Shown in pieces: positions 26,916 to 35,670 of a stretch of 64,000 nucleotides of DNA (its first letter is position 1; each line of letters starts with the position of its first letter). This stretch comes from Rhizobium etli_C (GTDB lineage Bacteria; Pseudomonadota; Alphaproteobacteria; Rhizobiales; Rhizobiaceae), in assembly GCF_014198605.1 (NCBI RefSeq), contig NZ_JACIHU010000007.1; one strand, given 5' to 3'. Under the pieces are notes generated by a model. The model was given only the letters and a program-made list of their open reading frames with translations, did no database searches and had not been told where the DNA came from. The position numbers and the translations under genes are program-made.

Positions 26916-27692
26916 ATGAATAGCCATTCCATCCGGGAAACGGCGGCGGTCGCCCTTTCCCTTCTCGATCTCACCAATCTGAAGGACGATTGCACCGAGG
27001 CGCAGATCGAAGCGCTCTGCACCCGCGCGCAGACGCCCTATGGCAACAGCGCTGCGATCTGCATCTGGCCGCGCTTCGTCGCCCAGGCCCGCAACATCCT
27101 CGGCACCGGCCATGCCGTACGGATCGCGACCGTCGTCAATTTCCCGGCGGGCGAGATGGAAGTGGCCGATGTCGCCGCCGAAACCCGCGAGGCGATTGCC
27201 GACGGCGCCGACGAGATCGATCTGGTCATCCCCTACCGCAAGTTCATATCAGGCAACGAGAAGGCGGTGACCGACATGGTCAGAGCGGTGCGCGCCGAAT
27301 GCGTCGGCCCCGTTCTGCTGAAGGTCATCATCGAGACCGGCGAATTGAAGGAGGCGGCATTGATCCGCCGCGCCTCCGAACTTGCCATCGAAGCCGGCGC
27401 GGATTTCATCAAGACCTCCACCGGCAAGGTCGCCGTCAATGCGACGCTCGAAGCCGCCGACATCATGATCCGGGCCATTCGCGAAAGCGGACGCAAGGTC
27501 GGCTTCAAACCGGCCGGCGGCATCGGCTCGGTGGCCGATGCGGGCCTTTATCTCAGCCTCGCCGAAACCATCATGGCGCCGGATTGGGCGATGCCCTCGA
27601 CCTTCCGCTTCGGCGCTTCCGGCCTGCTCGACGATATACTGGCGGTTCTAAGCGGAGCGCTGCCGGCATCGGCGGCGGCGTCGGGCTATTGA
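26916..27692 (+). CDS. deoC: Deoxyribose-phosphate aldolase
   Basis: 258 aa from the ATG at 26916 (AGAGGAAG upstream); an in-frame GTG lies two codons earlier. It splits deoxyribose 5-phosphate to glyceraldehyde 3-phosphate and acetaldehyde. Class-I aldolase residues are visible: the Schiff-base Lys in FIKTSTGK, the second Lys in VGFKPAGGIG, and EIDLVIPYRKFISGN. It takes the sugar produced by punA and deoA after DeoB isomerisation. Confidence 0.95.
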   Translation: MNSHSIRETAAVALSLLDLTNLKDDCTEAQIEALCTRAQTPYGNSAAICIWPRFVAQARNILGTGHAVRIATVVNFPAGEMEVADVAAETREAIADGADEIDLVIPYRKFISGNEKAVTDMVRAVRAECVGPVLLKVIIETGELKEAALIRRASELAIEAGADFIKTSTGKVAVNATLEAADIMIRAIRESGRKVGFKPAGGIGSVADAGLYLSLAETIMAPDWAMPSTFRFGASGLLDDILAVLSGALPASAAASGY

Positions 27693-27693
27693 G

Positions 27694-29001
27694 ATGATCC
27701 CGCAGGAGATCATCCGGCGTAAGCGCGACGGCGGCGAACTCGACGCTGCCGAGATCCGATCTTTCATCGATGCGCTTGCCGCCGGTCGATTGTCCGAAAG
27801 CCAGATCGGCGCCTTTGCCATGGCCGTCTGGTTCAAGGGCATGTCGCGGGCTGAAATCGTGGCCTTGACGCTGGCGATGGCCGATTCCGGCGATCGGCTG
27901 CAATGGGCCGATATCGACCGTCCGATTGCCGACAAACATTCGACCGGAGGCGTCGGCGACAACGTTTCGCTGATGCTGGCGCCGATCGCCGCCGCCTGCG
28001 GCCTTGCCGTTCCTATGATATCGGGCCGCGGCCTCGGCCATACCGGCGGCACGCTCGATAAGCTCGAATCCATTCCAGGCTATATGATCACCCCCGATGC
28101 GGATCTGTTTCACCGGGTGGTCAAACAGGCAGGATGTGCCATCATCGGCCAGACCGGCGCCTTGGCGCCTGCCGACGGCAGGCTCTATGCCGTGCGCGAT
28201 GTGACCGCCACCGTCGATTCCATTCCCTTGATCACCGCCTCCATCCTTTCCAAAAAACTTGCCGCCGGTCTTCAGACGCTGGTGCTCGATGTCAAGCTCG
28301 GCAACGGCGCCTTCATGGCCGACCGCGATCAGGCGGAAATTCTGGCACGGTCGCTGGTCGAGGTGGCGAATGGCGCGGGGGTGAAGACGTCGGCACTGAT
28401 CACCGACATGAACGAGCCGCTCGCCGATAGCGCCGGCAGCGCCGTCGAGATGCGCAACTGCCTGGATTTCCTGGCCGGCCGGAAGGGGAATACGCGGCTC
28501 GAGACTGTCGTTCTTGCCTTCGCCGCCGAGATGCTGGAGAAATCGGGCATTGCCGCTTCGCCTGAGGAAGGCGAGGCAATGGCGCGCCGGGCCCTGTCGT
28601 CGGGCAAGGCAGCCGAGGTTTTTGCGCGCATGGTTTCCATGCTCGGCGGTCCCGCCGATCTCATCGAAAACCCGGACAAATACCTGGCCCGAGCGCCGGT
28701 CGAAAAGCCTGTCCCGGCTGCCCGATCCGGCTGGCTTGCCGCCTGCGACGCCCGTGGTATCGGTGTCAGCGTCATCGATCTCGGTGGCGGAAGGCGCCAT
28801 CCCGCCGATCGGATCGACCACCGCGTCGGCTTCTCCGAACTGCTGCCGCTCGGCACCCGCGTGAATGCCGGCGAGCCGATCGCCCTCGTTCACGCCGCCG
28901 ACGAAGCCTCGGCGGAGAAGGCAGCCGCAGCACTTGCCGCGCACTACCGCATCACCGAGGACGCGCCGGCGCTGAACCCCGTCATTGCGGGTCTTGTCTG
29001 A
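27694..29001 (+). CDS. deoA: Thymidine phosphorylase
   Basis: 435-aa enzyme that phosphorolyses thymidine and deoxyuridine. Signature region: ADKHSTGGVGDNVSLMLAPI, then SGRGLGHTGGTLDKLESIPG and LDVKLGNGAFM. The family's C-terminal domain is complete. It starts right after deoC (TGAG-ATG) and ends 6 bp from the opposing protease gene. Confidence 0.96.
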   Translation: MIPQEIIRRKRDGGELDAAEIRSFIDALAAGRLSESQIGAFAMAVWFKGMSRAEIVALTLAMADSGDRLQWADIDRPIADKHSTGGVGDNVSLMLAPIAAACGLAVPMISGRGLGHTGGTLDKLESIPGYMITPDADLFHRVVKQAGCAIIGQTGALAPADGRLYAVRDVTATVDSIPLITASILSKKLAAGLQTLVLDVKLGNGAFMADRDQAEILARSLVEVANGAGVKTSALITDMNEPLADSAGSAVEMRNCLDFLAGRKGNTRLETVVLAFAAEMLEKSGIAASPEEGEAMARRALSSGKAAEVFARMVSMLGGPADLIENPDKYLARAPVEKPVPAARSGWLAACDARGIGVSVIDLGGGRRHPADRIDHRVGFSELLPLGTRVNAGEPIALVHAADEASAEKAAAALAAHYRITEDAPALNPVIAGLV

Positions 29002-29007
29002 GGCAGT

Positions 29008-29541
29008 CTATTGCTTGAGGCTGAGCGAGCCGTCTGCGACGGAATAGGAGGCGAGCTTCTGCAGGAAGCTCATGCCGACCAGCGTCGTCGTCAGCGCTTC
29101 ATCCCTAAGGACGAAGGCTTCGACATCGCGGACGCGGATGCTGCCGATTTCGATCCGGTCGAGCGTCACATGCGCGGCCTTGGTCTGGCCGTTGGCGGTA
29201 TTGACACCATAGCGGAAATCGAGCTGGTTGGCCGTGAAGCCCAGCCGGCGCGCGAGCGTCTCATTGAGCGCGACATAGGTGGCGCCGGTATCGATCAGGC
29301 CTTGCACCGGCTTGCCGTTGATCTTGAAACTGCCGGTATAGTGGCCCTGCGCATCCGCCTGCAGCCGGATCACATTGCTGCCGGAGACGGGTGCGGGGGC
29401 TGCGGGCTTGTCGCTTTCGATCGAGATGTAATTGGCGGAAAGAGTGTCGGCGGGCTGTTGGCCGGTGCCGGCGAAGAAGGACGGCACCTGTGTGGCGAGC
29501 ACCGCGGCGATGCTGGCGAATATGACGGTACGCACGAGCAT
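29008..29541 (-). CDS. Retropepsin-like aspartic protease (TIGR02281 type)
   Basis: 177 aa from the ATG at 29541; the frame extends 16 codons upstream without membrane features. An N-terminal signal-anchor (MLVRTVIFASIAAVLATQV) is followed by a single retropepsin-like domain: FKINGKPVQGLIDTGATYVA contains the catalytic DTG. The flap region and GMSFLQKL are also typical. These clan-AA proteases are periplasmic-facing and poorly characterised. No link to nucleoside metabolism is apparent. Confidence 0.82.
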   Translation of the reverse strand: MLVRTVIFASIAAVLATQVPSFFAGTGQQPADTLSANYISIESDKPAAPAPVSGSNVIRLQADAQGHYTGSFKINGKPVQGLIDTGATYVALNETLARRLGFTANQLDFRYGVNTANGQTKAAHVTLDRIEIGSIRVRDVEAFVLRDEALTTTLVGMSFLQKLASYSVADGSLSLKQ

Positions 29542-29639
29542 GAAACAGAAATCCTTCCTGTATAAACCCCGCTTCATGCGGGGCCTCATGCTTCCAGACT
29601 GCTAAGCCTGAAGTGCTGACAAGTTGCTAATATCGACAG

Positions 29640-29670
29640 CGAAAAGGCCCGGGGCGAACCGCCGGGCCTT
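29640..29670 (-). terminator. Rho-independent terminator of upp
   Basis: Read on the minus strand, AAGGCCCGG and CCGGGCCTT form a 9-bp stem with a 9-base loop, followed by TTTTCGC. It is about 35 bp after the upp stop. Confidence 0.8.
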
Positions 29671-29704
29671 AAAAGTCTTTCCATTTGGTAAAGGAAGGCT
29701 GAAA

Positions 29705-30334
29705 TTACTTGGTGCCGTACATGCGGTCGCCGGCATCGCCGAGGCCGGGCACGATATAGCCCTTCTCGTTGAGGTGGCTGTCGATCGCCGCGGTGAAGAC
29801 GGGAACGTCGGGATGCGCGGCGCGGAAATTGCGGATGCCCTCCGGGGCGGCAAGCAGGCAGAGGAAGCGGATATTGTGGGCGCCGCGTTCCTTCAGCTTG
29901 TCGATCGCCGCGATCGAGGAGTTGCCGGTGGCAAGCATCGGGTCGACGACGACGATCAGGCGCTCGGCCACATCTTCCGGCGCTTTGAAATAATATTCGA
30001 CCGGCTGCAGCGTTTCGTGATCGCGGTAGACGCCGATATGAGAGACGCGGGCGGAAGGCACCAGGTCGAGCATGCCTTCAAGCAGCCCGTTGCCGGCGCG
30101 CAGGATCGAGGCGAAGACCAGCTTCTTGCCTTCCAGGATCGGCGATTCCATCGTCTGCAGCGGCGTCTCGATCGTTGCCATCGTCAATTCGAGATCGCGG
30201 GTGACCTCGTAACAGAGCAGCGTGGAGATTTCGCGCAGCAGCCGCCGGAAACTTCCCGTCGATGTCTCCTTGCGCCGCATGATGGTGAGCTTGTGCTGCA
30301 CAAGCGGGTGATCGATGACCGTGACGCCGTCCAT
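29705..30334 (-). CDS. upp: Uracil phosphoribosyltransferase
   Basis: 209 aa from the ATG at 30334, the usual length; an ATG five codons upstream is possible. It makes UMP from uracil and PRPP. The PRPP loop VVVDPMLATGNSSIAAID and the uracil-binding end YIVPGLGDAGDRMYGT are present. It recycles the uracil released by deoA and other pyrimidine nucleoside breakdown. Confidence 0.96.
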   Translation of the reverse strand: MDGVTVIDHPLVQHKLTIMRRKETSTGSFRRLLREISTLLCYEVTRDLELTMATIETPLQTMESPILEGKKLVFASILRAGNGLLEGMLDLVPSARVSHIGVYRDHETLQPVEYYFKAPEDVAERLIVVVDPMLATGNSSIAAIDKLKERGAHNIRFLCLLAAPEGIRNFRAAHPDVPVFTAAIDSHLNEKGYIVPGLGDAGDRMYGTK

Positions 30335-30435
30335 GGGGAAGCCTTTCATTCTTTCTATCGAACGTTTCTTTCACGGAAATCGGCCCGACCGCAAGAGTGC
30401 AGCCGAATTTGCGCCGATCTTCCCCAACCTCCGGA

Positions 30436-30457
30436 GCCTTTCCTGGTCAGGAAAGGC
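30436..30457 (-). terminator. Hairpin downstream of add
   Basis: GCCTTTCC and GGAAAGGC form an 8-bp stem around a 6-base loop, 9 bp past the add stop. There is no T-run, so termination there is uncertain. Confidence 0.4.
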
Positions 30458-30465
30458 GCGCACTC

Positions 30466-31434
30466 TCAAAGGCGGGCGAGCAGAGCCCTCCGCGTCTCCT
30501 CGTCGACGAAGGCCGCTTCGATTGCGGTGCGCGTCATGGCGTCGATCTCCGCATCGCCGAAGCCGAAAGCTTCAGCGGCAAGGGCATACTCCCGTTCGAG
30601 TGACGTATGGAAGAAAGGCGGATCATCCGAGCTGATCGTCACCTGCACGCCCGCTTCCTTCAGCCGGCGCAGCGGATGCGAAGCGAAATCGGGAAAGACC
30701 CGCAGTGCGATATTGGAGCCAGGGCAGATCTCGAGCACGGTGCCGAGATCGGCAAGCCGCTTCACCAGATCGAGGTCTTCGACGGCGCGCACGCCATGGC
30801 CGATGCGCGCGGGGCGCACGGCATCAAGTGCATCGGCGACGCTGAAGGCGCCGCAAACCTCGCCGGCATGGATGGTGAGCCCCAGGCCGGCATCGCGGGC
30901 GATATCGAAGGCGCGGGCATAATCGGCGACGCGGCCCATGCGCTCTTCGCCGGCAAGATTGAAACCGGTGATCAACGGATTGCCGGCCTTGGCGGCATAT
31001 TCGGCCGCACCGATCACGCTCTCCGGGCCGAAATGCCGCTCGCCGGTGACGATCAGCCGGGCCTCGATGCCGCTCTTTTCCCGAGCGCGCCGGATGCCTT
31101 CGCAGACACCCGCTATATAGGCATCGGCGCCGAGCCCGATGCGTTTGCCATGATCGGGTGAGACGATGAGTTCGCTGTAGATCGTGTTGATGGCGGCCAG
31201 TTCATCGAGATAGGTTTCGGTCAGAAGCGCATAGTCCTCCTCGGTCTTGTAGACCTCCGAAACCTTGTCGTAGCATTCGAGGAAGCTTGCGAAATCATGC
31301 CAGACATAGGCGCCGTCGCGAAGCTGCCCGCTGATGTCGATGCCGTATTTCCGCGCCTGCGCCTCGGTCAGGGCAGGGGGTGCCGCACCCTCCAGATGGC
31401 AGTGCAGCTCCACCTTCTTCAAATGCGATGTCAC
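30466..31434 (-). CDS. add: Adenosine deaminase
   Basis: 322 aa. It deaminates adenosine and deoxyadenosine to inosine forms, which feed punA. Metal and catalytic motifs: KKVELHCHLEGA (HxH), LTIHAGEVCG (His, Glu), RIGHGVRA and SSDDPPFF (Asp-Asp). It overlaps the end of deoB as ATGA, so deoB-add is one transcript. Adenine deaminase of the same fold is an alternative, but the nucleoside context favours Add. Confidence 0.9.
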   Translation of the reverse strand: MTSHLKKVELHCHLEGAAPPALTEAQARKYGIDISGQLRDGAYVWHDFASFLECYDKVSEVYKTEEDYALLTETYLDELAAINTIYSELIVSPDHGKRIGLGADAYIAGVCEGIRRAREKSGIEARLIVTGERHFGPESVIGAAEYAAKAGNPLITGFNLAGEERMGRVADYARAFDIARDAGLGLTIHAGEVCGAFSVADALDAVRPARIGHGVRAVEDLDLVKRLADLGTVLEICPGSNIALRVFPDFASHPLRRLKEAGVQVTISSDDPPFFHTSLEREYALAAEAFGFGDAEIDAMTRTAIEAAFVDEETRRALLARL

Positions 31435-32651
31435 AGAAAACTCCTTCCGTGCGGTCCGGCCGGAATGCCGAGATGGCGCGCAATGCTTTCGCCGATATCG
31501 GCATAGGTGCGGCGTACGCCGATCGAACGCGACCTTATGCCGGGGCCATAGGCGATAACAGGCACGCGTTCGCGCGTATGGTCGGTGCCGCGCCAGGTCG
31601 GATCGCAGCCATGATCGGCGGTGAGCACGACGAGGTCGCCCGGCTTCAGCTTCTTGTGGACTTCGGGCAGGCGCGCATCGAAGGCTTCGAGGGCTGCGGC
31701 ATATCCCGGCACGTCACGGCGATGGCCGTAATTCATGTCGAAATCGACGAAATTGGTGAAGACGAGATCGCCGTCCTCCGCCTCGTCGATCGCCGACAGC
31801 GTCGCATCCATCAGCGCCTCGTTGCCGTTTGCCTTGATCAGCCTGGAAATGCCCTGATGGGCGAAGATGTCGCCGATCTTTCCCACAGCATGCACATGCC
31901 GGCCGTGCTCGAGCAGCCGGTCGAGCAGCGTCGGCTCCGGCGGCAGCACCGAGAAGTCGCGCCGGTTTCCGGTGCGCTGGAAGGTGGAGGCCGAATGGCC
32001 GACGAAGGGCCGGGCGATGACGCGGCCAATATTGTAGGGATCAAGCAGTCCCCGGGCGATACGGCAGAAGGCGAGCAGCCGATCGAGGCCGAAATGCACC
32101 TCATGCGCCGCGACCTGGAAGACCGAATCCGAAGAGGTGTAGCAGATCGGCTTGCCGGTGCGGATATGGTCCTCGCCGAGCCGGGCGATGATATCGGTTC
32201 CCGAGGCATGACAATTGCCAAGAATGCCCGGCACTTCAGCCTGCCGGCACAGCGCCTCGATCAATTGCTGAGGGAAGGCGTCGCCCTCGGTCGGGAAATA
32301 CCCCCAGTCGAAGCTGACCGGCGTGCCGGCGATCTCCCAATGGCCGGACGGCGTATCCTTGCCGCGCGAGATTTCGCTGGCGGCGCCATAAACGCCGTAA
32401 ACCTTGTCCGGGACGGGCATGCCGGCGGGGAAACGGCCGGACGCGGACCGTGCGATGTGCATCAATCCCAGTTCCGACATGTTGGGCAGGGAAAGCGGCC
32501 CGCCACGCAATCCGTCGCGATCGCCGGCTCCGGCTGCACAGAATTCGGCGATGTGACCGAGCGTATCGGCACCCTCGTCGCCATAGGCCGCCGCATCCGG
32601 CGCGCCGCCGACACCGAAGGAATCCAGAACGAAAAGAAAGGCACGCGCCAT
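31431..32651 (-). CDS. deoB: Phosphopentomutase
   Basis: 406 aa from the ATG at 32651; the open frame extends 62 codons upstream but that part does not resemble the family. It isomerises (deoxy)ribose 1-phosphate to 5-phosphate. Metal motifs of the alkaline-phosphatase superfamily: LFVLDSFGVGGAPDA, DFDMNYGHRRD and LTADHGCDPTW. It supplies DeoC with its substrate. Confidence 0.96.
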   Translation of the reverse strand: MARAFLFVLDSFGVGGAPDAAAYGDEGADTLGHIAEFCAAGAGDRDGLRGGPLSLPNMSELGLMHIARSASGRFPAGMPVPDKVYGVYGAASEISRGKDTPSGHWEIAGTPVSFDWGYFPTEGDAFPQQLIEALCRQAEVPGILGNCHASGTDIIARLGEDHIRTGKPICYTSSDSVFQVAAHEVHFGLDRLLAFCRIARGLLDPYNIGRVIARPFVGHSASTFQRTGNRRDFSVLPPEPTLLDRLLEHGRHVHAVGKIGDIFAHQGISRLIKANGNEALMDATLSAIDEAEDGDLVFTNFVDFDMNYGHRRDVPGYAAALEAFDARLPEVHKKLKPGDLVVLTADHGCDPTWRGTDHTRERVPVIAYGPGIRSRSIGVRRTYADIGESIARHLGIPAGPHGRSFL

Positions 32652-32754
32652 GTTACACCCGAGAGACCGATCACCCCTCCGGCATGTCGGAAGCGCTAAG
32701 GCCCAGGCATATAATGCCGCGGCCGGCTTGGCAAATTCGAGATCGTGAAGGCCG

Positions 32755-33336
32755 TCAGCAGTCGCCGCAGGGGATCGAATCGCCTTGCCGCTGGCGGTAG
32801 AAATAGCTGCGGCTGATGGTGATCGTGCGCATCCCATCCGGCATGAAGTTCGGCGCGAACAGGAACATTGTATAGGGAATGCTGAGTTCGGTGCGGACGA
32901 GGAAGCTGTTGGCCGTCTTCATGTCCGAGGGTATGTCGCTGACGGCGGTGTTCTTGGCATAGGGCACGCTCCCGTCCTGCGCCCAGGACCAGAGCACCTT
33001 CGCATTGGCGCTGGCGTCGACGGTAATCCCGGTGATCTTCAGCGTCAGCGAGGTCGAGTTGTAGGGCACGAAGATCGCGGTTGCGACCGACCGCATCTCT
33101 GCGAGCGTGCTCTTCGTGACCGATTGCTGCTGGGTGACCAGATCGGCGATCGAACCGGCGGCGCGGGTCGCACGCTTGGAGACGCTGAGGCCGATTGTGA
33201 TCTCGAAAGCGCCGATATAGAGCATGACCAGCACGGGAAAGAGGATCGCAAACTCGATCGCGCCGGCGCCCTTGCGCTCTCGGATCAGCCGCCGCGCCGT
33301 CAGTGCCAGTCTGGTGAACGGGTTGCGCAATGCCAT
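32755..33336 (-). CDS. TadG/TadE-like pseudopilin of the Flp pilus
   Basis: 193 aa. A short basic N-terminus is followed by GAGAIEFAILFPVLVMLYIGA, the prepilin-like segment with Glu at +5 that marks TadE-type proteins; the rest is an extracytoplasmic domain ending in CGDC. TadE-like proteins are minor pseudopilins needed for Flp pilus assembly. The start overlaps the preceding gene by one base (TAATG). Confidence 0.82.
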   Translation of the reverse strand: MALRNPFTRLALTARRLIRERKGAGAIEFAILFPVLVMLYIGAFEITIGLSVSKRATRAAGSIADLVTQQQSVTKSTLAEMRSVATAIFVPYNSTSLTLKITGITVDASANAKVLWSWAQDGSVPYAKNTAVSDIPSDMKTANSFLVRTELSIPYTMFLFAPNFMPDGMRTITISRSYFYRQRQGDSIPCGDC

Positions 33337-33971
33337 TATGGATACTGCTCGTTCTGGAACGCCGCGGTCGCGATAATCAGATATTGCGTCGGCATCGAAC
33401 CGTCGGAGGGACGGATCGTCGTGATGTAAGGCCGGACCAGATCCGTGATAATTTCCCAGCGATAGTAGGCACGCACCATATTGATCGTGCCGGCGCCGCC
33501 GGGCGAATATTTGATAGCGGCCGTGTTGATGTCGGAATATCTGTCGGTGGAGAGCTTGGGGATTGTCGTCGGAATAGCCGAGAAGGCGGCGAAGGTCTGC
33601 ACATCGAGGTAAAGCTTGCTCGGCGTGGCGGCCTCGGTCGCTGAGCAGCTGATCAGGATCGCGATCTCGCCGCAGAAGGCCTGACGGAATTGCGTTTGAG
33701 TCATATCGGTCGTACGGCCGAGATTGTAAGTGATCTGCCCGGTCCGCATCCGGCGGCTCATCGTATCGACGGCATTGGAGACGAGTTCTTCGGCGGCGAA
33801 AGCGATGAAGGTTTCGAGGATCGCGAAGATCACGACGAAATAAGGGATGGCGAGCAGGGCAAATTCGATCGCCGCTGCGCCGTCGCGCGAGCGCACGGCA
33901 GCGCGAAACTGGGAAAAGCGGAACGGCGCAAAGGCGCGCTCCCCATCCGTCTTCTGATCAACTACCGTCAT
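33336..33971 (-). CDS. TadE-like pseudopilin of the Flp pilus
   Basis: 211 aa from the ATG at 33971 (a GTG 11 codons upstream is possible). SRDGAAAIEFALLAIPYFVV is a TadE prepilin-like segment at about residues 28-47, so the cytoplasmic leader is unusually long. Two Cys (FCGEIAILISC) may form a disulphide. It is coupled to the next pseudopilin. Together with the CpaC-N protein it forms a small operon divergent from the pilin gene. Confidence 0.82.
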   Translation of the reverse strand: MTVVDQKTDGERAFAPFRFSQFRAAVRSRDGAAAIEFALLAIPYFVVIFAILETFIAFAAEELVSNAVDTMSRRMRTGQITYNLGRTTDMTQTQFRQAFCGEIAILISCSATEAATPSKLYLDVQTFAAFSAIPTTIPKLSTDRYSDINTAAIKYSPGGAGTINMVRAYYRWEIITDLVRPYITTIRPSDGSMPTQYLIIATAAFQNEQYP

Positions 33972-34081
33972 TGCCTGGACCCGAGCGACATCTACCTGCC
34001 ACACTAGGGTCCGTTCGTTGATTTTCCGTTTCAGTCCGATACGACGATTTTAACGAATGGCGAAGATCCGAGCCAGGCCGA

Positions 34082-34492
34082 TCAAGGTGACGTGGTGCCG
34101 CCGGCCGCTTGCTGCGCGTGCTGCTCGCAGTTCGGCGTGCAGGACAGCACGGAGCGCTCCGTCTGTCGGTAGACGCGCACCGTGTTGCCCTCGTCGATCG
34201 ACACCAGGATGCGCTCGTCGAGGATGGCGTTGCCGTCGGCGTCCAGCAGAACGAGATTGGTTGTGCCGAAGCTGCGTCCTGTCAGGACGATCGTCTTGGC
34301 ATCGGCGACGGTCGCGTCGGCGACCTTGGCATTGCCGACGATCACCTTGCTGACGGGGCGGTCGAGCTTCAACACGCGCGCGTGATCCATATAGACGCGC
34401 AGCATGTCATCGTCTGCGGCCGCGGAAACTCCCGAAACAGCGAAAACGGCGATCATGCCGGCAAAGAAGATGGTTTTGCCGCTCGATGACAT
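34082..34492 (-). CDS. Free-standing CpaC N-terminal-domain protein (pilus formation)
   Basis: 136 aa from the ATG at 34492, six bases after AAGAGGA (the frame opens 12 codons earlier). A signal peptide (IFFAGMIAVFAVSGVSAAA) is followed by one T2SS_CpaC_N domain: LDRPVSKVIVGNAKVADATV, TIVLTGRSFGTTNLVLLDADG. The same domain begins the CpaC secretin in this locus, but here the secretin channel is absent. The protein ends in a two-Cys tail (LSCTPNC). It is probably a periplasmic accessory to the Flp secretin. Confidence 0.82.
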   Translation of the reverse strand: MSSSGKTIFFAGMIAVFAVSGVSAAADDDMLRVYMDHARVLKLDRPVSKVIVGNAKVADATVADAKTIVLTGRSFGTTNLVLLDADGNAILDERILVSIDEGNTVRVYRQTERSVLSCTPNCEQHAQQAAGGTTSP

Positions 34493-34870
34493 TTGGTCCT
34501 CTTTCACGATCACAGCGCAATAGCGCATAGAATGGAAAAAAATGGTGAATGAAGCTTTAAACTCAGCATGGTGTTTCGAGGTGAGGCAGGATGATCCGAT
34601 TTGGCACGCGCTCCGGGCAGCATACGTCCCAGTTGGGGGCGGCCCCAGCGCTATTTCCAGGTGAAACCCGTCGTTAACCCAGGAATATCGTTAAATATTG
34701 AGAGAAATGAATAAGATAATACTTACCATACAGCGGCCTCTTACTGCCTTCACATCTCGTTAACTCTTTTTCTTAAGCCGATGGAAACGCCCATTCACTA
34801 GATTGCGGTCATCCGATCAACGGCAACAGTTGGCGGACGTGCTGAACATCAACTGGAGTTAGGAGTAACC
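34493..34870. promoter_or_regulatory. Divergent promoter region upstream of the Flp pilin gene
   Basis: 378 bp with no gene. The part from 34670 to 34800 is AT-rich and holds several TTAA half-sites, including TTAA-N13-TTAA at 34676-34696 and TTAA-N9-TTAA near 34759, which recall CtrA binding but do not have the canonical 7-bp spacing. A strong ribosome site (TTAGGAG) precedes the pilin ATG. Confidence 0.5.
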
Positions 34871-35050
34871 ATGACCAAGCTTTTTAGCCGTTTTCTGAAG
34901 GACGAATCCGGCGCGACCGCAATTGAATACGGCCTGATCGCCGCCCTCATTTCCGTAGCGCTCGTTACTGGCGCTACCACGCTCGGTGGCAAGCTCAACA
35001 GCACCTTCACCACGCTGGGTACCAAGCTGGACGACGCTGTCACCCCCTAA
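34871..35050 (+). CDS. pilA: Flp/Fap-type major pilin
   Basis: 59-aa Flp pilin: MTKLFSRFLKDESG, then ATAIEYGLIAALISVALVTG. Cleavage after the Gly by prepilin peptidase would leave ATAIEYGL, with the conserved Glu5-Tyr6 of Flp pilins; the mature part is one hydrophobic helix and a short tail. Preceded by TTAGGAG. First gene of the tad/cpa cluster, separated from cpaA by a region with two hairpins. Confidence 0.95.
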   Translation: MTKLFSRFLKDESGATAIEYGLIAALISVALVTGATTLGGKLNSTFTTLGTKLDDAVTP

Positions 35051-35054
35051 TTTG

Positions 35055-35108
35055 CCAGAGCGCAGCTCTGTCTAGAAGATCGGGCTCACGAGCGAACTGC
35101 CGTGAGCC
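35055..35108 (+). terminator. Two hairpins between pilin gene and cpaA
   Basis: CAGAGC-GCA-GCTCTG (35056-35070) and GGCTCACG-AGCGAACTGC-CGTGAGCC (35083-35108) follow the pilin stop. Neither has a T-run. They may be a Rho-type or processing barrier that gives far more pilin than assembly-protein transcript. Confidence 0.5.
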
Positions 35109-35150
35109 TATCCGTATTGGGCAGATGAGAATTTTGAGGCAGGTGAGAAG

Positions 35151-35663
35151 ATGGTCGTAGCCGCAATCCTTCTGGTTTTTCCGCTCTGCCTTGCTTTTGC
35201 GGCCATATCCGATCTTTTGACGATGACGATCCCGAACAGGGTATCGTTGATCATGGTGATTTCATTCGCCGTGTTGGCGCCTTTGAGTGGAGTGGCTCTT
35301 CCAGCAATCGGAATGCATGCGCTGGGCGCCGCCATCGTGTTCGGCATTTGCTTTGCCCTGTTTGCGCTCAATGTGATGGGCGGTGGGGATGCGAAACTGT
35401 TGAGCGCGGCCGCGCTGTGGTTCGGTTGCGCGCCTGTTCTGCTGACTTTTCTGGCCTATGTCAGTGTCATCGGCGGCTTGGTCACGTTGGCGATCCTGTT
35501 GATCCGGTCACAGTCAAATACGATACTGGCCATCGGCCTTCCCATCCCCAATTCGCTGCTGCTTGCCAAGAAGGTTCCTTACGGCATCGCGATCGCGATC
35601 GGCGGTTTCATGGCCTTCCCCTCCTCGCCGCTCTTCCTCGCCGCGCTGGAAAGCCTGAAATAA
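35151..35663 (+). CDS. cpaA: CpaA/TadV prepilin peptidase
   Basis: 170-aa integral membrane aspartic protease that cleaves the leader of Flp pilin and TadE-like pseudopilins. The two catalytic Asp are at SDLLTMTIPN (Asp21) and GGGDAKLL (Asp80). It consists only of the peptidase core without the N-methylation domain, which is normal for TadV. About five membrane helices. Confidence 0.94.
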   Translation: MVVAAILLVFPLCLAFAAISDLLTMTIPNRVSLIMVISFAVLAPLSGVALPAIGMHALGAAIVFGICFALFALNVMGGGDAKLLSAAALWFGCAPVLLTFLAYVSVIGGLVTLAILLIRSQSNTILAIGLPIPNSLLLAKKVPYGIAIAIGGFMAFPSSPLFLAALESLK

Positions 35664-35670
35664 CGGCATT

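Noticed and set aside
34597..34622. TGGCACG-type sigma-54 promoter upstream of the pilin gene
   Set aside because: The GG of TGGCAC is not followed by GC at the required 10-bp spacing.
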